Assembly: GCF_000292345.1 (NCBI RefSeq) | Contig: NZ_ALOU01000027.1 | Span: 48,247 to 112,246, forward strand | Direction: 5' to 3' | Length of the DNA stretch: 64,000 nt | DNA from: Cupriavidus sp. BIS7 | Lineage (GTDB): Bacteria; Pseudomonadota; Gammaproteobacteria; Burkholderiales; Burkholderiaceae | Shown here: positions 51,622 to 60,093 of the stretch, one piece after another | Position numbering within the stretch: the first letter of the stretch is position 1 | Layout of the letters: each line of letters starts with the position of its first letter | Made by a program: the position numbers and the translations under genes | The notes under the pieces: model-generated | Databases searched by the model: none | What the model was told of the DNA's origin: nothing | The model's input: only the letters and a program-made list of their open reading frames with translations

Positions 51622-52299
51622 ATGACACTTGCCATCGACCATCTCGTGATTGCCGCCCCCGACCTGGACTCGGGAGCCGAGTACGTGGCCAGCGCCCTCG
51701 GCGTTGCCCCACAGGGCGGCGGCACGCACCCGCGCATGGGCACCCACAACCGCGTCATGGGGCTCTATGGCGGCCTGTACCTCGAAGTGATCGCGATCGA
51801 CCCTTCCGCCCCGGCGCCCAAACGTCCGCGCTGGTTCGGCCTGGATAGCGACCTCGTGCAGCAGCGATTGCGCGAAGGCCCGTTCCTGGCGCACTGGGCG
51901 GCCCGCGTGGATCGCCCGACCGACCTGTCGCGCTGGCAGGCGCAGTACCCGGACCGGATCGCCCCGGTAATCCCGATGACGCGCGGTGACCTGCGCTGGC
52001 GCCTGACCGTGCCCGACGATGGCAGCCTGCCCGCCTGGCACGGCGACGCGGCGCATGCGGGCGATGGCCTGTTCCCCACGCTGATCCAGTGGGACGTTTC
52101 CAGTCACCCGGCCATCAGCCTGCCGCGCCAGGACCTGGCGTTGCGCAGACTGCACGGCCAGCATCCGCATGCGGAACTGCTGCGGCAAGGGCTGGCGTGG
52201 ATTGGCGCCATGGACCTGATCGAAATCGAACAGACCGACGGCCCGCCACTGCTGGCCGCCGATATCGAAACCCCAGCGGGCATCAAGACCCTGCGCTGA
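51622..52299 (+). CDS. VOC-superfamily protein (glyoxalase-like domain)
   Basis: 225 residues. LAIDHLVIAAPDLDSGAEYVASALGV and GGTHPRMGTHNRVMGLYGGLYLEVIAID match the glyoxalase-like domain with the first metal His (IDHLVI) and the Glu (YLEVIA). VOC proteins do isomerisation, epimerisation or resistance chemistry on small molecules. First gene of the operon divergent from the MocR regulator, 34 bp before the AlaX-like gene. Substrate unknown. Confidence 0.8.
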   Translation: MTLAIDHLVIAAPDLDSGAEYVASALGVAPQGGGTHPRMGTHNRVMGLYGGLYLEVIAIDPSAPAPKRPRWFGLDSDLVQQRLREGPFLAHWAARVDRPTDLSRWQAQYPDRIAPVIPMTRGDLRWRLTVPDDGSLPAWHGDAAHAGDGLFPTLIQWDVSSHPAISLPRQDLALRRLHGQHPHAELLRQGLAWIGAMDLIEIEQTDGPPLLAADIETPAGIKTLR

Positions 52300-52333
52300 A
52301 GACACACAGACAAACACTGAAGGAGCCCCCGCC

Positions 52334-53050
52334 ATGTCCGCCACCACGCAAAAGCGTTTCGACGACGACGCCTACCTCGATCACTGTCAGGCCACGGTGG
52401 TAGCCGTGAGCGAAGCAGGCATCGAGCTGGACCAGACCGTCTGCTACGCACGCAGCGGCGGACAGGCCGGCGACACCGGCACGCTGACCACCGCCGACGG
52501 CCGCATCGTCATGCTGGCTGACACCGTCTACGCCGACGACCGCGCGCGCATCCTGCACGTCCCGGCCCCGGATGCGCCTTTGCTGCAGGTGGGCGACCGC
52601 GTCGAAGTGAAGATCGACTGGGCGCGCCGCCACAAGCTCATGCGCCTGCATACCTGCCTGCACCTGCTCGGTTCGCTGATCCCGGTGCCGGTGACGGGCT
52701 GCGGCATCTCGCCAGACTCCGCCCGCATCGACTTCGACCTGCCCGAGTCGACGCTCGACAAAGCCGTGCTGACCGAGCAGCTCAACGCGCTGATCAATGC
52801 GAAGACGCCGGTCAGCATCGACCGCATCACGCCCGAGGAACTGGCCGCGCAGCCCGACCTTGTACGCACGATCGGCGCCGCGCCGCCAGCCGGCACGTCG
52901 ACGATCCGCATCGTCGAGATCCCCGGCGTTGACCGGCAGCCCTGCGGCGGTACGCATGTGGCGAACACGGGCGAGATCGGTGCGGTGGCCGTGACCAAGA
53001 TCGAGAAGAAGAGCCGCACCAATCGGCGCGTGGTCGTGAACTTTGCGTAG
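52334..53050 (+). CDS. AlaX-like alanyl-tRNA editing hydrolase
   Basis: 238 residues. Stand-alone version of the AlaRS editing domain. The zinc ligands are in RLHTCLHLLGSLI (variation of HxxxH: HTCLH) and RQPCGGTHVANTGEIG (CxxxH). CYARSGGQAGDTGTL is the N-terminal strand that corresponds to the AlaX glycine-rich entry. It would deacylate Ser-tRNA(Ala) or Gly-tRNA(Ala). AGGAGC ribosome site present. Placement beside amino-acid exporters suggests protection from mischarging. Confidence 0.88.
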   Translation: MSATTQKRFDDDAYLDHCQATVVAVSEAGIELDQTVCYARSGGQAGDTGTLTTADGRIVMLADTVYADDRARILHVPAPDAPLLQVGDRVEVKIDWARRHKLMRLHTCLHLLGSLIPVPVTGCGISPDSARIDFDLPESTLDKAVLTEQLNALINAKTPVSIDRITPEELAAQPDLVRTIGAAPPAGTSTIRIVEIPGVDRQPCGGTHVANTGEIGAVAVTKIEKKSRTNRRVVVNFA

Positions 53051-53053
53051 CCG

Positions 53054-53686
53054 ATGATGGAAGCCTGGCTCACGGGGCTCTCGGCAGCCCAGTTCCTTGC
53101 GTTGGCCACACTGCTTGCGGTGGGTGCCTTCACGCCCGGACCGAACACGACGATTGCCGCCGTCACGGGCGCCAACTTCGGCCTGCGTGCCACGCTGCCG
53201 CATTGCATTGGCGTGTCGTTCGGCTTCGCCAGCATCATCGCGCTGTGCGCCAGCGGCGTTGGGGCGCTGATTCTGACCAGTCCGATGCTGGCCACGGCGA
53301 TTCACGTGATTGGCGTGCTCTACCTGCTGTGGCTGGCCTACCGGATCGCGCGCAGCACGTCGCTGGCCGAGAAAACCGTGCTCAGGCCGATGAACGTCTG
53401 GCAATCGGCCGCGCTGCAGTACGCCAACATCAAGGCGTGGATGCTGGCGCTGGCGGTGGCCGCATCGTATATGGCGGGCGCGCCGTCACCGGGGCAGCGC
53501 GTGCTGCTGGTCAGCGTGATGTTCGCGGTGTTCGGCTTCTTCAGCAACGGCGCCTATGGCGTGCTGGGCGCATCGCTGCGGCGCTGGCTGATGCAGGGCA
53601 AGCGCGTGCGCTGGTTCAACGGCGCGATGGGGCTGGCACTGGCGCTGACAGCCATATGGATTGCAATTGCCTCACAAGCACACTAA
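53054..53686 (+). CDS. LysE-family amino acid exporter
   Basis: 210 residues with about six membrane segments. FTPGPNTTIAAVTGANFGLRATLPHCIGVSFG matches the LysE/RhtB signature (PGPNxxxV...G...G). These proteins export lysine, threonine, homoserine, cysteine or similar. It is 3 bp from the AlaX-like gene and 4 bp from the EamA gene, so it belongs to the same operon. Substrate cannot be read from sequence. The start may be the second Met. Confidence 0.9.
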   Translation: MMEAWLTGLSAAQFLALATLLAVGAFTPGPNTTIAAVTGANFGLRATLPHCIGVSFGFASIIALCASGVGALILTSPMLATAIHVIGVLYLLWLAYRIARSTSLAEKTVLRPMNVWQSAALQYANIKAWMLALAVAASYMAGAPSPGQRVLLVSVMFAVFGFFSNGAYGVLGASLRRWLMQGKRVRWFNGAMGLALALTAIWIAIASQAH

Positions 53687-53690
53687 GACC

Positions 53691-54659
53691 ATGACTCGGC
53701 ACCACACTCCTTCCGGCGGCATGCTGCTCGGCTTTATCGGCGTGGCGATCTTCAGCCAGACGCTGCCGTTCACGCGCATGGCCGTGGCCGAGCTTGATGC
53801 CACGTTCGTTGCGCTCGCGCGTGCCGTGATCGCCGCGGCGCTGGCGCTGGCGCTGCTGGCCGCGCGCGGTGCGCTGGCGCCGGAAAAATGGCCACGCGGG
53901 GGCCAGTGGCTGCGGCTGGCCGTGACCGCGCTGGGCGTGGTGGTGGGCTTCCCGGTGTTTTCCTCGCTGGCAATGCGCGAAGTGCCCGCCGGGCACGGCG
54001 CGATCGTGATCGGCCTGCTGCCGCTGGCCACGGCCGTGTTTGCCGCGTGGTTCGGCAACGAGCGGCCATCGCTGGGCTTCTGGCTTTCGGCCTTGACGGG
54101 CAGCGCGCTCGTGGTGGCCTTTGCGCTGTGGCAAGGCGCGGGCGGCCTGCAGCACGCCGACTGGTTCCTGTTCCTGGCCGTGGTGCTCGGCGCACTCGGT
54201 TATGCGGAGGGCGGCAAGCTGTCACGCGAACTGGGCGGGCTGGAGACCATCAGCTGGGCGCTGGTAGTGTCGCTGCCGGTGTTGCTGCCCGTGGTGGCCT
54301 GGCTGTGGCTGACCAATGCCCCGGCAATCGCCGAGGCATCGCCGCGCGCCTGGCTGGGCATGGCCTATGTGTCCGTGTTCTCGATGTTCATCGGCTTTCT
54401 GTTCTGGTACGCCGGGCTCGCAAAAGGCGGCGTGGCCCGCGTAGGCCAGATACAATTGCTGCAGCCGTTCCTCACGCTGGCGGGCGGCGCGCTGATCCTG
54501 GCCGAGCCCCTCGATGCCACCACCGTCGCATTTGCAGTTGCGGTGATTGCCATCGTGGCCCTTGGCCGACGCGCCGCCGTGCGCAACACCGCACCCGCCA
54601 TGCCACCGGCTGCCACGCCCGAGGAGGCGCCCCCCATCCTTCCAGGACGACTTCACTGA
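53691..54659 (+). CDS. EamA/DMT-family transporter
   Basis: 322 residues, about ten membrane segments in two EamA repeats (about 10-140 and 155-290). LARAVIAAALALALLAARGAL and the second-repeat ALVVSLPVLLPVVAWLWL fit the drug/metabolite transporter pattern. E. coli EamA exports cysteine and O-acetylserine; other members carry other metabolites. ATG at 53691 lies 4 bp after the LysE stop; an overlapping ATG at 53661 is less likely. Confidence 0.88.
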   Translation: MTRHHTPSGGMLLGFIGVAIFSQTLPFTRMAVAELDATFVALARAVIAAALALALLAARGALAPEKWPRGGQWLRLAVTALGVVVGFPVFSSLAMREVPAGHGAIVIGLLPLATAVFAAWFGNERPSLGFWLSALTGSALVVAFALWQGAGGLQHADWFLFLAVVLGALGYAEGGKLSRELGGLETISWALVVSLPVLLPVVAWLWLTNAPAIAEASPRAWLGMAYVSVFSMFIGFLFWYAGLAKGGVARVGQIQLLQPFLTLAGGALILAEPLDATTVAFAVAVIAIVALGRRAAVRNTAPAMPPAATPEEAPPILPGRLH

Positions 54660-54671
54660 CAGGAGACATGC

Positions 54672-55124
54672 ATGTCCGTCTATGACACCCTTGCCCGCCT
54701 GGGCGTGGAACTGCCGACCGCCGGCGCCCCCGCCGCCGCCTACGTCATGGCAGCCACCACCGGCAACACCGTATTCCTGTCTGGCCACATCGCCAAGAAG
54801 GACGGCAAGCCTTGGGCCGGCAAGCTTGGCCACGATATCGACACCGAAGCCGGCAAGCAGGCCGCGCGCAGCATCGCCATCGACCTGCTGGCCACGCTGC
54901 ACACCCATATCGGCGACCTGAACCGCGTCAATCGCATCGTCAAGGTGATGAGCCTGGTGAACTCCACGCTCGAATACACCGAGCAGCACCTGGTCACCAA
55001 CGGCTGCTCGGAGTTCCTTGTCGAAGTGTTCGGCGAAAAGGGCAAGCACGCGCGCAGCGCATTCGGCGTGGCGCAGATTCCGCTGGGCGCCTGCGTCGAG
55101 ATCGAAATGATCGTCGAGATCTGA
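54672..55124 (+). CDS. RidA family (YjgF/YER057c/UK114) protein
   Basis: 150 residues. RidA proteins hydrolyse reactive enamine/imine intermediates such as 2-aminoacrylate made by PLP enzymes from serine or cysteine. The longer N-terminus and GNTVFLSGHIAKKDGKPWAGKLG fit the subgroup with about 150 residues; the usual catalytic Arg of canonical RidA (in RATVxV) is not obvious here: the strand reads NRVNRIVKVMSLVNST, with ARSAFGVAQIPLGACVEIEM at the C-terminus, where Arg of 'ARSAFGV' occupies the typical position. Lies 12 bp after the EamA gene and upstream of the PLP aminotransferase. Confidence 0.85.
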   Translation: MSVYDTLARLGVELPTAGAPAAAYVMAATTGNTVFLSGHIAKKDGKPWAGKLGHDIDTEAGKQAARSIAIDLLATLHTHIGDLNRVNRIVKVMSLVNSTLEYTEQHLVTNGCSEFLVEVFGEKGKHARSAFGVAQIPLGACVEIEMIVEI

Positions 55125-55156
55125 AGCAGTCAGAAACCATACGAACAGACAATACC

Positions 55157-55180
55157 GCGCCGGCCCCCAGGGACCGGCGC
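55157..55180 (+). terminator. Hairpin between ridA-like and aminotransferase genes
   Basis: GCGCCGG / CCGGCGC arms with inner CCC/GGG pairing, in the 84-bp gap. No T-run follows, so it may only modulate expression of the downstream aminotransferase or protect the mRNA end. Confidence 0.4.
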
Positions 55181-55208
55181 ATTGAATTCCCCCACCACGA
55201 GACCAATC

Positions 55209-56396
55209 ATGAAATGGGCCATCTCCCGCCGAGCACAGCAACTGACCAGCTCGGCTATCCGTGAAATCCTGAAAGTCACCGAGCGTCCGGAAGTCATTTC
55301 GTTCGCCGGTGGCCTGCCCTCGCCGGCGTCGTTCCCGGTAGCGGCCATGGAAGCGGCGGTGGCCCGTGTATTCGCTGACAACCCGCAGGGCGCGCTGCAA
55401 TACGCGGCCACCGAAGGCTACATGCCGCTGCGCGAGTTCGTGGCAAAGCGCTACAACGTCGGCGTGGAACGCGTGCTGATCACCACGGGTTCGCAACAGG
55501 CGCTGGACCTGATCGCCAAGGTGATGATCGACCCGGGCAGCCCGATCCTGGTGGAAACGCCGAGCTACCTCGGCGCGCTACAGGCGTTCTCGCTGTTCGA
55601 ACCGGAATTCGTGTCGATCCCGTCCGATGAAAAGGGTCTGATCCCCGAGGCGCTGACGCCCGAACTGACCGCCGGCGCACGTTTCCTGTACGCACTGCCG
55701 AACTTCCAGAACCCCACCGGCCGCCGCCTGCCGCTGGAGCGCCGCCAGGAACTGGTCAAGCGCGCGAAGGACCTTGGCGTGCTGCTGATCGAAGACGATC
55801 CGTACGGTGAACTGAGCTACTCGGGCAACCAGTTGCCGTCGCTGCTGTCGATGAACCCGGACGGCGTGATCTACATGGGCTCGTTCTCGAAGATCCTGGC
55901 CCCCGGCTTGCGCCTGGGCTTCGTGATCGCCCCGCCCGAACTGCATTTCAAGCTGTGCCAGGCCAAGCAGGCGTCTGACCTGCATACGCCGACGTTCACG
56001 CAGCGCGTTGCCTACGAGACGATCAAGGATGGCCTGCTCGATCGCCATATCCCGACGATCCGCGAACTCTACGGCAAGCAGTGCGCGTACATGCTGGACG
56101 CGCTGAAGCGTCATATGCCGGAAGGCGTGACCTGGAACGTGCCCGAAGGCGGCATGTTCATCTGGGTGGAGCTGCCCGAGGGCCTGGACAGCATGCAGAT
56201 CCTGGAAGAAGCCGTGCGCCGCAACGTGGCCTACGTGCCGGGCGCGCCGTTCTACGCAGGCAATCCGCGCAAGAACGCGCTGCGCCTGGCCTTTGTGACC
56301 GTGTCGGCCGAGCGCATCGAGCAAGGCGTGACGATCCTGGGCGAAGTGTTCCGCGAAGCGATCGCACAGGCCGCGCCGCAGGCACGGGCCGCCTGA
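55209..56396 (+). CDS. PLP-dependent aminotransferase (2-aminoadipate/ARO8-type, fold I)
   Basis: 395 residues from MKWAISRRAQQLTSSAIREI. PLP lysine in YMGSFSKILAPGLRLGF, NPTGRRLPLERRQELV and LLIEDDPYGELSY aspartate/tyrosine are intact. ISFAGGLPSPASFPV is typical of the LysN/KAT-II-like group that handles aromatic, branched-chain or 2-aminoadipate substrates. It resembles the effector domain of the MocR regulator at the operon head. A Met nine codons earlier (55182) is possible. Substrate uncertain. Confidence 0.88.
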   Translation: MKWAISRRAQQLTSSAIREILKVTERPEVISFAGGLPSPASFPVAAMEAAVARVFADNPQGALQYAATEGYMPLREFVAKRYNVGVERVLITTGSQQALDLIAKVMIDPGSPILVETPSYLGALQAFSLFEPEFVSIPSDEKGLIPEALTPELTAGARFLYALPNFQNPTGRRLPLERRQELVKRAKDLGVLLIEDDPYGELSYSGNQLPSLLSMNPDGVIYMGSFSKILAPGLRLGFVIAPPELHFKLCQAKQASDLHTPTFTQRVAYETIKDGLLDRHIPTIRELYGKQCAYMLDALKRHMPEGVTWNVPEGGMFIWVELPEGLDSMQILEEAVRRNVAYVPGAPFYAGNPRKNALRLAFVTVSAERIEQGVTILGEVFREAIAQAAPQARAA

Positions 56397-56409
56397 TCAG
56401 GCAGACGCC

Positions 56410-57078
56410 ATGGAACCCGAGGAGCCACTCAACATGCTGCGCATCTGGGGCAGGCTATCGTCGATCAACGTGCAGAAGGTGGTCTGGTGCGCGCGCGAGC
56501 TGCACCTGGACCACGAACGCATCGACATCGGCAATCAGAAGGGCGAGCTCGATACCGAGGCGTACGTGCGCCTCAATCCAAACCGCATGATTCCCGTGAT
56601 CGAGGACTTCCGCGACACCGACGTGGCCGGCGAGCCGTTCGTGCTGTGGGAATCGAACGCGATCGTGCGCTACCTGTGCGCGCGCTACGGCGAGGACACG
56701 CTGTGGCCGTCCGACGTCAAGGCGCGCGCCTCGGCGGACCGCTGGATGGATTGGCAAACCACCACGTTCAGCCCGGCGATGGTCCAGGCGTTCCTGCAAC
56801 TGGTACGCACGCCGGCCGCGCAGCGCGACGAGGCGGTGATCGCCAAGTCATGCGAGCGGGCCGAGCCGCTGGCGAAGATGCTGGACGACGCGCTGCAAGG
56901 CCGCGAGTTCATCGGCGGAGACCGCTTCACGATGGCCGATATCTCGCTGGCCTGCGCGGCGCACCGCTGGATGGGCATGCCGAGGGCGCACACGCCCAGG
57001 CCGAACCTGGAACGCTGGCTGACAGCGATGCGGACACGGCCGGCGGCGACGGGTATCCTCGAACTGCCACTGAAGTAA
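56410..57078 (+). CDS. Glutathione S-transferase family protein
   Basis: 222 residues (MLRIWGRLSSINVQKVVWCA may be the true start, 8 codons in). N-terminal thioredoxin-like domain with LSSINVQKVVWCARELHL and NRMIPVIED, ESNAIVRYLCARYG glutathione site, then the helical C-domain with FTMADISLACAAHRW. Similar to beta/theta-type GSTs. Only 13 bp after the aminotransferase, so last gene of the seven-gene run. Confidence 0.9.
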   Translation: MEPEEPLNMLRIWGRLSSINVQKVVWCARELHLDHERIDIGNQKGELDTEAYVRLNPNRMIPVIEDFRDTDVAGEPFVLWESNAIVRYLCARYGEDTLWPSDVKARASADRWMDWQTTTFSPAMVQAFLQLVRTPAAQRDEAVIAKSCERAEPLAKMLDDALQGREFIGGDRFTMADISLACAAHRWMGMPRAHTPRPNLERWLTAMRTRPAATGILELPLK

Positions 57079-57182
57079 CTCCCTGCTGCGCACCCGCCCC
57101 TTTTCGGGGCGGCGTGCGAGCCGGGCGAAGCGCCCGTATCCAGATTTAAGTGAACGACTATTAAGCAGGCTCGTGACTTTGA

Positions 57183-57192
57183 CCAGAATTCA
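57183..57192 (+). promoter_or_regulatory. Shared upstream element of the DUF1120 genes, copy 2
   Basis: CCAGAATTCA, identical to the word before copies 1 and 3, lies 59 bp before the ATG. An ACGACTA-like sequence at 57154 may correspond to the TACGATTT word of the other copies, with spacing 3 bp longer. Confidence 0.4.
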
Positions 57193-57241
57193 ATCGGAAC
57201 CGCTTGGGACCACTGAATTCATCAAGAAAGGTCAAAAGATC

Positions 57242-57922
57242 ATGAAAACCGCTATCAAGTTCGCCGCCCTCGCCACCCTGGCGGTCACTTCGTCAATGTC
57301 AATGGGGGCATATGCCGCGGAAACCGCCGATCTCGCCGTCAAGGGGATGATTCGCCCGTCGGCGTGCAATGTGACCACCTCGGCCAGCCAGATCGACCTG
57401 GGTACCATTAGCGCGCAGACACTGTCCGCAACCGCCGCCACCACGCTACCCGCGCAGAATTTCAGCCTCACCGTGACATGTGACGCTCCGACCAGGGTGG
57501 GCCTGCGGTCCATCGATGGCCGGACCGGCACAATCCAGCAGGCTGCACGGACCGCGCTCGGTGCTAACAACGATATCTATGCCTACGGATTCGGTGCCGT
57601 TGGCGGAAAGAAAATCGGTGCATTCACCGTTCGCCGGAATGCCAATCCCACCGCGGACGGCAATACCGTCGCACTCGTGGGTTCAACGAATGCCGGCGTT
57701 TCGTGGGCCGCGGCGAGCGCCAACGCCCTGATCGTCAGCTGGCCGACCAACAGCTCGATCATCGGCTGGGCAAACTCGGGCCAGACAACGCCCGGCTCCT
57801 ACTCATCCATGACGGAGCAGTTCACGCTGACCCCGGCGATTGGACCGACATCTGCATTGCCTGACCTGACGACAAACATCTCCCTGGATGGTCTGGCGAC
57901 GTTCGAGGTGGTCTATCTCTGA
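57242..57922 (+). CDS. DUF1120 exported protein, copy 2
   Basis: 226 residues from MKTAIKFAALATLAVTSSMS. Signal peptide cleaved near AYA (about residue 24). The start of the mature domain ETADLAVKGMIRPSACNV and the end PDLTTNISLDGLATFEVVYL align with copies 1 and 3. The cysteine pair (SACNV and TVTCDAPTR) is conserved in all three copies and could form a disulphide. I chose 57242 because an upstream ATG at 57173 would put a hydrophilic stretch before the signal peptide. GAAAGGTC ribosome site upstream. Function unknown; family is fimbria-like. Confidence 0.8.
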   Translation: MKTAIKFAALATLAVTSSMSMGAYAAETADLAVKGMIRPSACNVTTSASQIDLGTISAQTLSATAATTLPAQNFSLTVTCDAPTRVGLRSIDGRTGTIQQAARTALGANNDIYAYGFGAVGGKKIGAFTVRRNANPTADGNTVALVGSTNAGVSWAAASANALIVSWPTNSSIIGWANSGQTTPGSYSSMTEQFTLTPAIGPTSALPDLTTNISLDGLATFEVVYL

Positions 57923-58314
57923 TCACCGCCCAGGCCCCCTCCTCGCGCCCCTGTTCCACAATCGGAACCCAAAGCGAAAACCCATACCATTGCGCATGGG
58001 CTTTCGCACATCCTGACCACCGTGTTGGTTTTGCTCCCTTCCCTCCACATTCCCTATTTCGGATGCCCACATTAAGGAGTACGCTCCCGCGAGGGTGTAA
58101 GGTGCAGCAGTCTGCCCCCGAGCAAACCCTGATCCCTGAATCCGGCTCATCGTCACGATGACCGCATTTAAGGCAGATTGCCCGGAACCCGTCTTTACAA
58201 TCCCCTTTCTGTCCGTCCGGGGGGCGATTTCGCCGCTTGTGAACGTGCATGTAGTCCGGCAGCCCAGGCCCGTCAGAGGAAGGCCGCCGTTTCTTTCCAG
58301 AGGAGGATTCAATC
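57923..58314 (+). other. Intergenic region before lactate permease
   Basis: 392 bp. A hairpin GCGAAAACCCAT / ATGGGCTTTCGC (57974-57985, 57996-58007, one mismatch) about 50 bp after the DUF1120 stop may terminate that gene. The rest should carry the permease promoter. No regulator gene or recognised operator is present. Confidence 0.4.
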
Positions 58315-59991
58315 GTGTGGAGTCAAGTGTATGACCCGCTCGGCAGTATGGCGCTGTCCACCATTGCCGCTGGGGTCCCGGTTGCCGTGCTGCTCGCAGC
58401 GCTGGCGTTCTTTCACATGCAGGCCCACCTGGCGGCCGGACTGGCGCTGGTGGTCGGTATCTGCGTGGCGTCGTTCGTATTCGGGATGCCCGCGGCAATG
58501 GCCGGCAAGGCGGCCGGGCTTGGCATCGTATCCGGCCTGTTCCCGATCGGCTGGATCGTACTCAATATCATCTTCCTGCACCGGCTGACCACGGTGAACG
58601 GGTCATTCAAGGTGTTGCAGAACTCGATCTCGGGCGTGACCGAGGATCGCCGCCTGCAGTTGCTGCTGGTGGCATTCAGCTTCGGCGCGTTCTTCGAGGG
58701 CGCGGCAGGCTTCGGCACGCCGGTAGCCGTGACCGGCGCCATCCTGATCGGCCTGGGCTTCTCGCCGCTGGCTGCTTCGGGCCTGGCGCTGATCGCCAAC
58801 ACCGCGCCGGTGGCCTTCGGCGCGCTCGGCGCTCCGATCATCGGCCTGTCGTCGGTCACCGGCATCGACCAGGTGCAGCTGTCCGCGATGATCGGCCGTC
58901 AACTGCCGTTCTTCTCGGTGCTGGTGCCGTTCTGGCTGATCTGGGCCTTCGCGGGCTTCCGCGGCATGCTGGCGATCTGGCCGGCGATCCTGGTGGCCGG
59001 CGTCAGCTTTGCGGTGCCGCAGTTCCTGGTGTCGAACTTCCATGGCCCGTGGCTGGTGGACGTGATTTCGGCGCTGGTGTCGATGGGCTGCCTGACCGCA
59101 TTCCTGAAGATCTGGCATCCGAAGGAAATCTGGACCTCGACGCGCATCCTGGGCCGTCACGACGATTCCAAGGTCGATCACCCCGAAGCAATCGAGGCCG
59201 AAGCCAAGGCGCAAGCCGCATCGGCCAATATCTCGGTGGTCAAGGCCTGGATGCCGTGGGTGATCCTGACTGTCTTCGTGTTCGTCTGGGGCGTCCCCGA
59301 GTTCAAGAAACTGATGGACGGGATCTGGCAATGGAAGTTTGCGATCCCCGGTCTGGACAAGGCCGTGATCAAGGGCCCGCCCGTGGTGCCCAAGGAAATC
59401 GCCGAGCCGGCCGTGTTCGCGTTCAACGTGCTGTCGATGGCGGGTACCGGCATCCTGGCATCGGCCATTGTCGGCGGCCTGCTGATGGGCTATTCGATCC
59501 CGCGCCTGTTCAAGGAGTACTTCGAGACGATCAAGCTCGTTCGCTACTCGCTGCTGACGATCTGCGCGATGTTCGGCATCGGCTACCTGACCCGCTACTC
59601 GGGCCTGGACGCCACGCTGGGCCTGGCCTTTGCGCAGACGGGCGTGCTCTACCCGCTGTTCGGCACGATGCTGGGCTGGCTGGGCGTGGCGCTGACCGGT
59701 TCGGATACCGCATCGAACGTGCTGTTCGGCGGTCTGCAAAAGACCACGGCGGAACAGCTTGGACTGTCCCCGACGCTGATGGCCGCGGCTAACAGCTCGG
59801 GCGGCGTGATGGGCAAGATGATCGACGCACAGTCGATCGTCGTGGCCTCCACCGCCACCAAGTGGTACGGCCACGAGGGCGAGATCCTGCGCTACGTGTT
59901 CTTCCACTCGATCGCGCTGGCGATCATGGTTGGCTGCTTCGTGACGCTGCAGGCCTATGTGCATCCGTTCACGCAGATGGTGATTCACTGA
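58315..59991 (+). CDS. lctP: L-lactate permease (LctP family)
   Basis: 558 residues from GTG, with AGGAGG eight bases upstream, which fixes the start. About 13 membrane segments. FGAFFEGAAGFGTPVAVTGAIL and TGSDTASNVLFGGLQKTTAEQLG are lactate permease hallmarks; SSGGVMGKMIDAQSIVVAS follows. Imports L-lactate, and often glycolate, with protons. No lactate dehydrogenase (lldD/lutABC) is adjacent. Confidence 0.94.
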   Translation: MWSQVYDPLGSMALSTIAAGVPVAVLLAALAFFHMQAHLAAGLALVVGICVASFVFGMPAAMAGKAAGLGIVSGLFPIGWIVLNIIFLHRLTTVNGSFKVLQNSISGVTEDRRLQLLLVAFSFGAFFEGAAGFGTPVAVTGAILIGLGFSPLAASGLALIANTAPVAFGALGAPIIGLSSVTGIDQVQLSAMIGRQLPFFSVLVPFWLIWAFAGFRGMLAIWPAILVAGVSFAVPQFLVSNFHGPWLVDVISALVSMGCLTAFLKIWHPKEIWTSTRILGRHDDSKVDHPEAIEAEAKAQAASANISVVKAWMPWVILTVFVFVWGVPEFKKLMDGIWQWKFAIPGLDKAVIKGPPVVPKEIAEPAVFAFNVLSMAGTGILASAIVGGLLMGYSIPRLFKEYFETIKLVRYSLLTICAMFGIGYLTRYSGLDATLGLAFAQTGVLYPLFGTMLGWLGVALTGSDTASNVLFGGLQKTTAEQLGLSPTLMAAANSSGGVMGKMIDAQSIVVASTATKWYGHEGEILRYVFFHSIALAIMVGCFVTLQAYVHPFTQMVIH

Positions 59992-60013
59992 TCTGCCACT
60001 CTGAGACAGCCTC

Positions 60014-60040
60014 AAGCCCCGCCAGCGAGCGGGGCTTTTT
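60014..60040 (+). terminator. Rho-independent terminator after lactate permease
   Basis: AAGCCCCGC / GCGGGGCTT stem, 6-base loop, followed by TTTTT CTT. Begins 23 bp after the stop. Confidence 0.85.
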
Positions 60041-60093
60041 CTTGGGCGTATGATGATCGGTCCACTCCAGCTGACCCGATAAGGACCGCCCCG

